The position numbers and the translations under genes were made by a program. A stretch of DNA of 57,787 nucleotides, taken from contig NZ_JACRTC010000009.1 in assembly GCF_014385095.1 (NCBI RefSeq), forward strand, positions 1-57,787, read 5' to 3'. This DNA is from Zongyangia hominis. Its GTDB lineage: Bacteria > Bacillota > Clostridia > Oscillospirales > Ruminococcaceae. Of the stretch, positions 51,040-57,787 are shown piece by piece; the first letter of the stretch is position 1, and the number at the start of each line of letters is the position of its first letter. The notes below the pieces were generated by a model. That model saw only the letters and a list, made by a program, of their open reading frames with translations, was not told where the DNA came from and did not search any database.

Positions 51040-52014
51040 TTGCGTAACATGATATACAACATTTTAGAAAACAGCGATGCTGTTTCTGGTGTGACCTTGA
51101 AAAACAGTCCAAATAGCAGCACATTGCTTTTGGATCGGGCAGATGGCAAGGGACGTATGACATTCCATACGCTCTTTCCGGGGCTGACTTTGGCTTTTAT
51201 TTTTGTAAACGCTCCCGTATGGCCGGAGTCGGATGAAAATTCAAATCTAAAGCCTTTGCTGATTAACTATTGCGTTTCGGGCAGAAGTGAATTGCTTCTG
51301 GATGACGGCTCCTACATTTACCTGAAGGAAAATGATTTTTGTGTCAGTGAACAGACCGCACAGAAAGAATATATCTTTCCTACGAAGCAGTATCAGGGGA
51401 TAAAAATATACTTTGACCTGTCACTTCTTCTTCAGTCCTGTGGTGAACTTTTGAAATCTTTTTCACTTGACCTCCCTACGCTGGAAGAAAATTATTGTGG
51501 CAATCATAAGACATATATCAACGAAGCGGATAGTGAACTGGAAAATATATTTCAAAACCTCTGGCGGCTTTCTGAAAGGCCTTCTATCTTCCATTTGCAA
51601 ATCTATACGCTTGAACTTCTCCACCGGCTTCTCAACATGGAAATCCGGCCTCCGAAAACCTGCGGCTTCTACACGGAAACGCAGGTTGAAATTGCAAAAA
51701 GGGCAGCGCAAATCCTTTCCGATGATCTTCGCCAGCACATTCCTGTACGGCAGATTGCAGAACGCTTTTCGGTCAGTGAAACCAGCCTGAAAAACTATTT
51801 TCGAGGCGTATATGGACAGAATATATCCACTTGGCTGCGGGAAATCCGTATGAACGAAGCCGCAAGGCTTCTTTCGGACACAAAGCGTCCGATTGCCGAA
51901 ATATCCGAACAGGTCGGCTACTCTAATCAAGGAAAATTTGCAGCCGTGTTCAAAAAGCAGTTTTGTCTTTCTCCGCTGGAATACCGGCGGTCAAAGAATT
52001 TGGGAAATATATAA
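51040..52014 (+). CDS. AraC-family transcriptional activator (YbtA-like)
   Basis: A 324-residue regulator. The start is set at TTG 51040, eight bases after AAAGGGG; ATG 51049 is an alternative. The N-terminal 200 residues are a ligand-sensing domain. The C-terminal 100 residues are the AraC DNA-binding domain with two HTHs (IPVRQIAERFSVSETSLKNYF and RPIAEISEQVGYSNQGKFAAVFK regions). Divergent from the uptake operon, it probably activates it when the siderophore is present, as YbtA does. Confidence 0.88.
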   Translation: MRNMIYNILENSDAVSGVTLKNSPNSSTLLLDRADGKGRMTFHTLFPGLTLAFIFVNAPVWPESDENSNLKPLLINYCVSGRSELLLDDGSYIYLKENDFCVSEQTAQKEYIFPTKQYQGIKIYFDLSLLLQSCGELLKSFSLDLPTLEENYCGNHKTYINEADSELENIFQNLWRLSERPSIFHLQIYTLELLHRLLNMEIRPPKTCGFYTETQVEIAKRAAQILSDDLRQHIPVRQIAERFSVSETSLKNYFRGVYGQNISTWLREIRMNEAARLLSDTKRPIAEISEQVGYSNQGKFAAVFKKQFCLSPLEYRRSKNLGNI

Positions 52015-52021
52015 GAGTAAA

Positions 52022-52058
52022 GCCGGGATTTTCCACTTGATAGAAAAGTCCCGGCCTT
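52022..52058 (+). terminator. Terminator after the AraC-type gene
   Basis: GCCGGGA and TCCCGGC plus inner TTTC/GAAA form a stem of about 11 bp, followed by CTTTCTTG. It lies seven bases after the stop codon and separates the convergent TnpV gene. Confidence 0.8.
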
Positions 52059-52073
52059 TCTTGTGCCTAAAAA

Positions 52074-52427
52074 CTATTTGTAAATCAGTTCATCTTGAAT
52101 AATTTCCTCTGCCTGCGCTTTCAGCGTGTTCATTAGCCCCACCCAGCGCATAGGGTCACAGGCTTTCAGTTCTTCCGTGACACCCGCAGTCTCCATCATG
52201 TGAGGCAACATGGTGTCCACACGCTCCTGCGCTGTCCGGTCAATCTCTATCAGGTGCGGATACAGCTTCTCGCTCATCAGCAGTTGGTTGTAGAGAATGG
52301 GGCGATGTTCCTTTAGGTAGGATTTTCGCATTCTGCCGTACTTGCCGATAGAAGTTTCCGGCTGTTCAGAAAGTTTTAGGTTGGGTATATCATAATCTCC
52401 ACAACGAATGTAAGTCAACTTACTCAT
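52074..52427 (-). CDS. TnpV family transposon-encoded protein
   Basis: A 117-residue TnpV protein starting at ATG 52427, seven bases after AAAGGAG. IPNLKLSEQ, KYGRMRKSYLKEHRPILYN and the C-terminal QAEEIIQDELIYK are conserved with the copies at 13493 and 24105. It follows the recombinase of the 18 kb element. Confidence 0.85.
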   Translation of the reverse strand: MSKLTYIRCGDYDIPNLKLSEQPETSIGKYGRMRKSYLKEHRPILYNQLLMSEKLYPHLIEIDRTAQERVDTMLPHMMETAGVTEELKACDPMRWVGLMNTLKAQAEEIIQDELIYK

Positions 52428-52453
52428 ATTCATTCTCCTTTGCTTCGTGATGA

Positions 52454-54334
52454 TTAGACTGCTGCGCTGGCTGCTATGCTGCCTTTGCGCGGTTCTTCTT
52501 TTGGTAGCTGACCGATAGTAGAAAAAACACCTTTTTTCATATCCTCAGCCCGGATCAAGGCTTTCTTAGCGTCCATTTCCGCTTTTTTCTTCGCCTTGAT
52601 TTTGTTCTCATACCGTTTCTGTGCGCCGCTGGCTTTCCGCTTCAAATAATTCTGATGAAGCCTGTCCTTGCGTTCTTCTTTTTTCCGCAGTTCTTCCTGT
52701 TCCTCCGGGGTTAAAGGAACCGGCTGTAAGGATGGTGGGATATAGCGTCCTAAAAAATTGAAGTAGATTTCAATTTCCTGCGTGGTGTCCTGACTGCCTT
52801 TTCGGGCGCGTTCGTGGACAAGGATTTTCTCTACAAACTCATTGAGCATGGTGTTTGTCAGAGTGTCAAAATTCTCGTACTTATCAATCAGGGCTATAAA
52901 TTTCTCCGCTGATTTCTGGCTCTGCTCATAGCCGGTAACAGCCTTTTCCAGCTCTGCAATTTCAATCTCAAGTGCATCCTGCTCTTTGGCATACTGTGCA
53001 TCAAGCGCCTTATATCGTGCATCCGGCAGCTTGCCGAGGGCGTTGTCCTCATAGATTTTGCAAATCAGTTTTTCCAGTTCTCCGGCTCTCTTTTGGGCAG
53101 CAGCCAAACGCCTGCGCTTTTTCGATATATCGGCACTCTGTTGAGCAACCTGCGTCTCCTGAACAGTGTGAATAAATTCCGTCCGGTCATTTCTGGAATA
53201 TTCAGCAATAGCCCGGAGCGTGTCGGAAACCAATGTCAGGACAGCACTCTCATTGATACGGTGTTGTGTAGGGCATAGTGTCCCACACGGAACTTTGGTA
53301 TAATTGGAACAGGTATATTGAGAAATCCGCTTGCCATTGTTGGTGCGGTGGACATACATCTTGCCGCCGCAATCGGCACAATAGAGCAAGCCTGTGAGGG
53401 GAGCCGCTTCGCCCCAGCCGTTTGGATAACGCCGTACATTGCTGCGGATTTTCTGCGCCAAATCAAAGGTCTGCTGGTCGATAATGGCTTCATGGGTATT
53501 CTCAAAGATCGTCCATTCGTCCTCAGAAACATAGTGGCTTTTCTTGTCCTTAAAGTGCTTGCGGGTCTTGAAATTGATGGTATGCCCTAAATACTCTCGT
53601 TTTTTCAAAATGTTCACGATGGTAGATGATCCCCATCCATAGGGGTCTTTGACCGGCTTTGAACGGTTCACACCCTCGTTGAAGCGGGCAAGGTGTACGA
53701 CAGGAATTTCAATCCGGTCTGTGGATAATTTGCAAGCAATCTGATAAGGCCCATATCCCTCCAGCGTGAGGGAAAAGATACGGCGTACCACTTCGGCGGC
53801 GGCTTCATCCACAAGCCAGTGTTCCCGCTTTTCGTCCCACAGATAGCCGTAGATAACGGTGCCGGTCAGGTGCTTGCCGCTCATGCCTTTTGACTTAAAC
53901 ACAGAGCGAATTTTCCGGCTGGTATCACGGGCGTAAAATTCATTCATGATGTTGCGGAACGGGGTAAAATCGTCATCGCCTTTCAGACTGTCCACACCGT
54001 CATTGATGGCAATCAGACGAACGCCTCGCTGCCGCAAAACCTCCATAACCTGACCGACCTTCAGATAGTCGCGCCCCAACCGGCTCATGTCCTTGATGAC
54101 GATTGCCTCTACACGCCCTGCCTCCACTTCCTCCATCATCGCCAAAAATCCGGGGCGGTCAAACCGGGTGCCTGAGATACCATCATCGGTAAAGTGCGTA
54201 GGGTTGGGCAGCCCATTCCGGCGGGCAAAATCCTCTAACATCTGTTTTTGGTTGGATATGGAGTTGCTCTCGCCCTGTAACTCATCGTCCCGGCTCAGGC
54301 GCTCGTACAGTGGGGTAATTTTTTCATTTCTCAT
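52454..54334 (-). CDS. Large serine recombinase of the 18 kb element
   Basis: A 626-residue recombinase with [19 protein letters not shown] (catalytic Ser about residue 14), the recombinase domain to residue 260, a zinc ribbon CADCGGKMYVH near residue 317 and a long coiled coil, then a Lys/Glu-rich tail. AGGAGG precedes the ATG at 54334. It lies 93 bases from the attachment site it presumably cuts, which has a GG core. Confidence 0.94.
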   Translation of the reverse strand: MRNEKITPLYERLSRDDELQGESNSISNQKQMLEDFARRNGLPNPTHFTDDGISGTRFDRPGFLAMMEEVEAGRVEAIVIKDMSRLGRDYLKVGQVMEVLRQRGVRLIAINDGVDSLKGDDDFTPFRNIMNEFYARDTSRKIRSVFKSKGMSGKHLTGTVIYGYLWDEKREHWLVDEAAAEVVRRIFSLTLEGYGPYQIACKLSTDRIEIPVVHLARFNEGVNRSKPVKDPYGWGSSTIVNILKKREYLGHTINFKTRKHFKDKKSHYVSEDEWTIFENTHEAIIDQQTFDLAQKIRSNVRRYPNGWGEAAPLTGLLYCADCGGKMYVHRTNNGKRISQYTCSNYTKVPCGTLCPTQHRINESAVLTLVSDTLRAIAEYSRNDRTEFIHTVQETQVAQQSADISKKRRRLAAAQKRAGELEKLICKIYEDNALGKLPDARYKALDAQYAKEQDALEIEIAELEKAVTGYEQSQKSAEKFIALIDKYENFDTLTNTMLNEFVEKILVHERARKGSQDTTQEIEIYFNFLGRYIPPSLQPVPLTPEEQEELRKKEERKDRLHQNYLKRKASGAQKRYENKIKAKKKAEMDAKKALIRAEDMKKGVFSTIGQLPKEEPRKGSIAASAAV

Positions 54335-54356
54335 GGCTGTACCTCCTGAAACAAAA

Positions 54357-54420
54357 ATGCTCTAAGTGACTGCTTCACTAACCATGACAAAAACCATGAT
54401 TAAGAAGTCACTTAGAGCAT
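54357..54420. repeat. Inverted repeat at the right end of the 18 kb element
   Basis: ATGCTCTAAGTGACT (54357-54371) and AGTCACTTAGAGCAT (54406-54420) form a perfect 15-bp repeat, with CTT/AAG and further partial pairing inside. The outer arm ends six bases before the GG core. It is probably a recombinase binding site, or a hairpin that shields the recombinase from read-through. Confidence 0.7.
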
Positions 54421-54426
54421 ATATCA

Positions 54427-55451
54427 CCCGCAGCCAGCTTGTACTTTTTGTACTGACGGACGGCGAAGTGGTTGGGCTTCTCTGCCTCCAGCGCGTCAAA
54501 CATCAGGTCCACGGGGTTCTTGAACTCCTCGTCATCCTCCCGGACCTCCATCGCGTTGATGAACTCGATGAGGGTGGAGAAATTCTGTTCCTCCACCGGG
54601 GCCTCGTAGTGGATATACCCAATGAGGGCGCAGTACAAAAGCGTCTCGGCCTTAACCCAAAAATCGTCCCCGGCCTTGCCCTCGCCCTTGGTGTTGGCGA
54701 TCAGCGTCGTGACCAGTTTCAAGATGTCCTTTTCGGAGTGGATGTAGGCAAAGGGATTATAGTGCATGGACTTCTTGAAGTTGATGGTATTGAGGACTTT
54801 GATCCGATAAGGCTCATAGATGTCCTTGCCGTGCTTATCCTTCATGGGCTTGCCGTCCTTGCCCAGCTTGGGTGTGCCGCGCTGAAGCATTTTGCCGCAC
54901 TCCACCAGGATGGTGCCTTTTGGGTCTGTCACCACATAGGAGCTGTGCATCTGCATCAGGTTCGGTTTCAGCCAGAAGCGGGTCTTGCCGGAACCGGAGC
55001 CACCGATCACCAGCACATTTTTGTTTCTGGCGGTCTTGGGGTCCTTGGGGCGGCTGTTCATGGTCAGGCTCTCGGTTTTAGTCAGAATCACATTGTTCTG
55101 GAACACCGGGTCGATGTAGGGTGCGATGTCCTCATGGGTGCCCCATCGCGCCGACCCGTATTCCATACCGTGCCGGTACTTCTTGGCGTTCTTGCTTTTG
55201 AGATACACGGCCAATCGCAGGCCAGCGCCGCAGCACAGCCCCACCAGCAGGTCCAAAGGGTGCAGGCTGGGCCACCAGCTGGCCAGCGCCACCGGCAGCG
55301 TGGAGAAGAACGAAAGCATTTTTGCCGAAGCGTCCGCACCCACGGCCATCCGCCATCCTTCACCGAAGTTGGTTGCGAACAGCCCCATCAGGATATAGGG
55401 CATATTCAGCAAAAGGAGCTTTTTGATGTCAAGTTGCTTTTTCATCTTCAT
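54427..55451 (-). pseudogene. VirD4/TraG coupling protein, N-terminal part (gene split)
   Basis: The first 342 codons of a type IV coupling protein: two membrane segments (about residues 14-34 and 60-80), GSARWGTHEDI, Walker A GGSGSGKTRF near residue 150 and VTDPKG. At Gly342 the element begins and five foreign codons plus a stop follow. The rest is at 35583-36395. The intact protein would link the relaxosome to the mating channel. It overlaps the PcfB gene by 4 bases. Confidence 0.93.
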
Positions 55452-55948
55452 CGTTCCAGCTCCTTCCGCTTGTTCCGGTCCACAACGGCGTGTTTCACCA
55501 GCTCTTTGAACTGGCTCAGCTTTGCCAGCACGGACGGACGCTCTGTTTTCTGCGCCTTTCTGACCTTCTTGCCGGTGTACTCGGTAAAGGCAGCGGTCAG
55601 GGCATCCGCATCGCGGCCTTTGAAAAAGATCAGGTACTTGGGCGGGGAGCTGCTGCGGTCCTTCTTCACCGCATAGTCAACGCCGTATTTCCGGGCGATC
55701 TTTTCAAACTCCTTGATGGAGGGGTCGGTGATCTCGATGTTGGAAACGCCCTGATTCTGGCCGATCAGCTGCTTCACCGTCTGTTTGCCGTGGGGAATCA
55801 CGGGGGTATCCCGGCTTTTCTGCTTTTGCAGCTTCTTTTCCTTGCGGTGGGCAAGGTACTTGGTGATGGCGGCCTTAAACAGCCGCCCGGTAAACTTTGT
55901 TCCGCTGACTACCAGCGTCAAAGTCCTGTTTTCCACTTCCTCCTGCAT
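55448..55948 (-). CDS. PcfB family conjugation protein (DUF3801)
   Basis: A 166-residue protein starting at ATG 55948 (AAAGGAGG before it), with TLVVSGTKFTGRLFKAAI, then IEITDPSIKEFEKIARKYGVDYAV and PPKYLIFFKGRDADAL. These match PcfB, which in Tn1549-like and pCF10-type systems is encoded before the coupling protein and takes part in DNA processing. Overlaps virD4 by ATGA. Confidence 0.88.
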   Translation of the reverse strand: MQEEVENRTLTLVVSGTKFTGRLFKAAITKYLAHRKEKKLQKQKSRDTPVIPHGKQTVKQLIGQNQGVSNIEITDPSIKEFEKIARKYGVDYAVKKDRSSSPPKYLIFFKGRDADALTAAFTEYTGKKVRKAQKTERPSVLAKLSQFKELVKHAVVDRNKRKELER

Positions 55949-55995
55949 AGGTCATCGCCTCCTTTCCACGGATTTTGCAGGGGTGGCGCTTGATA

Positions 55996-56037
55996 CTAAG
56001 GCGGGACCACCAGCCGCCGCAGCAGGTATTTCATCAT
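55996..56037 (-). CDS. Possible 13-residue micro-ORF in the ICE operon
   Basis: MMKYLLRRLVVPP with an AAAGGAG site before ATG 56037, between the PcfB and the DUF5720-like genes. It might be a leader or a translation-coupling peptide; or it is a chance frame. Confidence 0.25.
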   Translation of the reverse strand: MMKYLLRRLVVPP

Positions 56038-56049
56038 GGCAGGCTCCTT

Positions 56050-56361
56050 TCAACGCAGCTGATCGGAGCGGTCATAGTACAGATGTCCCTGGCGCACCTT
56101 GGCATGGCTGAGAATCTTGATGTGGCCCTTTTCCTGGTTCTCCAGGCTTTTCTGGTATCCGGCCTCCGTCAGAAACAGGCGGGTCCGTTCGCCTTTCCAG
56201 CCCACCGGCGAATCGTGGGTCAGCACATCGAAGATAATCATGTGCCGGGTGTCCTCGGCAAACCGCTCCAAATCCATGTACTCATGGCCGTGGTAGTTCT
56301 GCGCCCCGGCCTTGAGCCGCATTTCCTCCATCAGCTGGCCCACGGTCTTACGCTCAGGCAT
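56050..56361 (-). CDS. Small ICE protein of unknown function
   Basis: A 103-residue soluble protein starting at ATG 56361, which overlaps the DUF4406 gene by 8 bases. Sequence pattern HEYMDLERFAEDTRHMIIFDVL with SHAKVRQGHLYYDRS is that of a conserved Tn1549-region protein; no activity known. Confidence 0.65.
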   Translation of the reverse strand: MPERKTVGQLMEEMRLKAGAQNYHGHEYMDLERFAEDTRHMIIFDVLTHDSPVGWKGERTRLFLTEAGYQKSLENQEKGHIKILSHAKVRQGHLYYDRSDQLR

Positions 56362-56716
56362 GGCGCGCACCTCCTTTCCCGCGTCCCTGGCCTTTCACAG
56401 TCAGGATACCGTCCAGGGTGGTAGCGGTGATCCGCAGGCGCTCAGCGGTGGCGATGTCATTCTTCACGGTCTCGTCGATGCCGTGGCCGCAGACCACCAG
56501 CACATGGGACCGGCGCAGATAGTCTCGCGCCATATCCAGCCCGTCCTTGTGTTCCTGGGGAATCTCGTCCTTGAGGAAGGTGGACAAGAACAGAACCGGG
56601 CAGATGGGCGAATACCCGGCGTCGTACACCTGGCGGCAGTAGGTGGCAGCGTTCTCGGCGTTCTCATACTGGTTGTTGCTCCAGGGAGCCGTAATGTAGG
56701 CAAGAGGTCGTTTCAT
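56354..56716 (-). CDS. DUF4406 family protein
   Basis: A 120-residue protein starting at ATG 56716 after AAAGGA. MKRPLAYITAPWSNNQYENA and LVVCGHGIDETV match the nucleoside-deoxyribosyltransferase-like DUF4406 domain. Its role in the ICE is unknown; modification of nucleotides is possible. Confidence 0.82.
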   Translation of the reverse strand: MKRPLAYITAPWSNNQYENAENAATYCRQVYDAGYSPICPVLFLSTFLKDEIPQEHKDGLDMARDYLRRSHVLVVCGHGIDETVKNDIATAERLRITATTLDGILTVKGQGRGKGGARHA

Positions 56717-56764
56717 GGCAAAATCCTTTCTCCCGGTATTGCCGGGCAACAGAAAAGCGGCTGT

Positions 56765-57658
56765 TTACCAGCCGCCTGTGTTCATATCGTGATTGACTTG
56801 TACGGTGTAGTGATTGCTGATCGTGGTGGGCGCGTTGAACAGCACTGCAAGCAAATACTGTTTCATATTGCGGACCTCCGTGGTGTTTTTCTGCATACCG
56901 TCCATGACAAATCGGATATGCTCGCTATCCAGCTTCAAGAACCGGGAGCGCACGACTTCATGGGGAAAGTCGCTGCCAGCGATCCGAGTGGTTTTACGTT
57001 TGGCACAAACGGTCTCCACCATCAGCTCCACAATCTCGTCCAGGTCCTCACGGTAGGTCGAAAACTCTCTGCACAGATAGTCATACTCGATGTTCTCCAG
57101 AATCAATTCCCGATAATTTTCTATCTCTGAGACAGACATCGCATCCCTTCCTTTCCGTTCCGGCAGCTGTGCTGCCGCTGTTTCCCGGAAGGGAATGGAA
57201 TCGGTACTTGCTCCATGAGTATTTTGTTTTTGAGTATTTGGTTTCTCTATATTTAATTCTGCGGGCTTTTCCGTATCCGGTTTATCCAGATACGGGTTTT
57301 CCGTATCTGGTGAAGCCGTATCTGGTACAGCCGTATCCGGCCTTGGCGTTTCTGGCTGCCTGGGCTGGGGTTTCTCATAAATCACATACTCGGTGTCGCT
57401 GATCCGGCCTTGTTGGTCCCGCAGCTGGTTCCGCACGATGTAACCGGCGGTTTCCAACTCCCGCAGCGCACTGCCGATGGCATCAACGCCCTCCTTGCAG
57501 ATTTTCGCAAGTCCACGGGTAGTATAGTTCCAGTCATCAGGCAGGGATAACATCATGGAAAGAAGCCCCTTTGCCTTGAGGGATAGTTCGTGGTTCCGCA
57601 GGTGATGATTGCTCATCACGGTATAATCTTTGGTCCGTTCAATGCGAAAAACGGCCAT
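56765..57658 (-). CDS. DUF6017/RepA-N-like replication protein of the ICE
   Basis: A 297-residue protein starting at ATG 57658 after AGGAG. Residues 10-100 are a winged helix (SLKAKGLLSMMLSLPDD, RGLAKICKEGVDAIGSALREL). A Pro/Asp/Thr-rich linker follows with PDT at five-residue intervals (about residues 105-135), then a helical domain 175-290. The linker DNA holds five 10-bp repeats with a 15-base period, a likely origin. It is the first gene of the visible ICE operon. Confidence 0.83.
   Translation of the reverse strand: MAVFRIERTKDYTVMSNHHLRNHELSLKAKGLLSMMLSLPDDWNYTTRGLAKICKEGVDAIGSALRELETAGYIVRNQLRDQQGRISDTEYVIYEKPQPRQPETPRPDTAVPDTASPDTENPYLDKPDTEKPAELNIEKPNTQKQNTHGASTDSIPFRETAAAQLPERKGRDAMSVSEIENYRELILENIEYDYLCREFSTYREDLDEIVELMVETVCAKRKTTRIAGSDFPHEVVRSRFLKLDSEHIRFVMDGMQKNTTEVRNMKQYLLAVLFNAPTTISNHYTVQVNHDMNTGGW
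57271..57340. repeat. Five 10-bp iterons within the DUF6017 gene
   Basis: CCGTATCYGG begins at 57271, 57301, 57316 and 57331 and is inverted (CCAGATACGG) at 57286, so one copy occurs every 15 bases. A nearby AT-rich stretch (57215-57262) could be the melting site. The DNA encodes a PDT-type peptide repeat. An origin of replication is likely but inferred. Confidence 0.65.
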
Positions 57659-57787
57659 TGACTTCACTCCTATTACAATAAATTTGGACAGGGAAGCCGG
57701 GCAGCCAGTCCGGTTTCCCTTCCATCTCGTGCCTAAGCTACAATGAGAGGAGCAACTGGCTGACCATTCACTCCTTGGGCTTCTATG

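Larger units (their letters stand above)
36394..54428. mobile_element. 18.0 kb integrated mobilizable element in virD4
   Basis: The element is bounded by GG dinucleotides at 36394-36395 and 54427-54428, which remain from one target GG in the virD4 codon for Gly342. Its ends carry GACAAATTGTC (36399-36409) and a 15-bp inverted repeat (54357-54420). It encodes a serine recombinase at one end, TnpW at the other, TnpV, DnaC, Rep, Cys-rich proteins, DUF3847, MOBQ relaxase, oriT, sigma-like factors, a toxin-antitoxin pair and an uptake cassette. This is the order of a Tn4451-like integrative mobilizable element. Confidence 0.9.

Noticed and set aside
54366..55676. A 436-codon plus-strand frame over the coupling-protein gene
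   Set aside because: The minus strand encodes VirD4 and PcfB with clear motifs. The frame runs across the element junction, which a real gene would not.
57300..57345. Direct-repeat region in the DUF6017 gene as a simple protein low-complexity repeat
   Set aside because: One of the five DNA boxes is inverted, which breaks the peptide repeat but keeps the DNA box, so a purely protein-level explanation is insufficient.

Overview
The window comes from a low-to-mid GC Firmicute, most likely a gut Clostridium relative (Lachnospiraceae or Oscillospiraceae type). The evidence is Tn4451/TnpX-type large serine recombinases with TnpV and TnpW partners, Tn1549-type conjugation genes (PcfB, VirD4, Maff2), Lnu and Lsa-type resistance genes, and AGGAGG ribosome sites throughout. 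Almost everything after base 2,690 is mobile DNA: a mosaic of integrative mobilizable elements placed in and beside the remnant of a larger conjugative element (ICE).

Layout. (1) 1-2690: chromosomal-looking operon with the end of a cardiolipin synthase, an AI-2E family permease and a diacylglycerol-kinase-like lipid kinase, closed by a strong terminator. (2) 2713-9887: mobilizable module with MOBQ relaxase, oriT, DUF3847 protein, ParM/ParR-type segregation pair, an array of eleven palindromes, a large serine recombinase, a TnpW-like protein and a Cys-rich protein. (3) 9918-13448: three plus-strand genes of unknown role (acidic sigma-like protein, zinc-ribbon protein, AlbA_2-type ATPase) with related operator-like repeats before the first two. 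(4) 13493-22153: second module with TnpV, a truncated recombinase, VapE helicase, CHC2 primase, MOBQ relaxase, oriT, DUF3847 and a Rep-like protein. A resistance cargo (Lsa-type ABC-F with leader peptides, plus a small kinase) lies between its relaxase and its oriT. (5) 22637-31917: XRE regulator, lincosamide nucleotidyltransferase, then a third module with TnpV, recombinase, TnpW, DnaC, Rep, MOBP relaxase, MobC, oriT, HTH protein and sigma factor. (6) 32147-35026: small cargo genes and an ECF sigma/DUF4367 anti-sigma-like pair whose second gene is frameshifted. (7) 35227-36395 and 54427-57658: parts of a Tn1549-like ICE (Maff2 fragment, split VirD4, PcfB, DUF4406, DUF6017 replication protein). 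(8) 36396-54426: a complete 18.0 kb element inserted precisely in the VirD4 coupling-protein gene. It carries its own replication, mobilization and recombinase genes, a RelB/YafQ toxin-antitoxin pair, and an iron-type uptake cassette (ECF transporter, two YbtP/Q-like ABC proteins, DtxR repressor, divergent AraC activator).

How the parts work together. Each module has the same logic: a serine recombinase with TnpV/TnpW for excision, a replication helper pair, and a relaxase with its own oriT for transfer using another element's conjugation machinery. The 18 kb element disables the coupling protein of the ICE it sits in, and precise excision would restore a 611-codon gene. The most unusual signals are the palindrome array upstream of parM (6522-7058), the 15-bp iterons inside the DUF6017 gene, and the two-ORF leader before the ABC-F gene. 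All function calls rest on reading motifs by eye; no database search was run.
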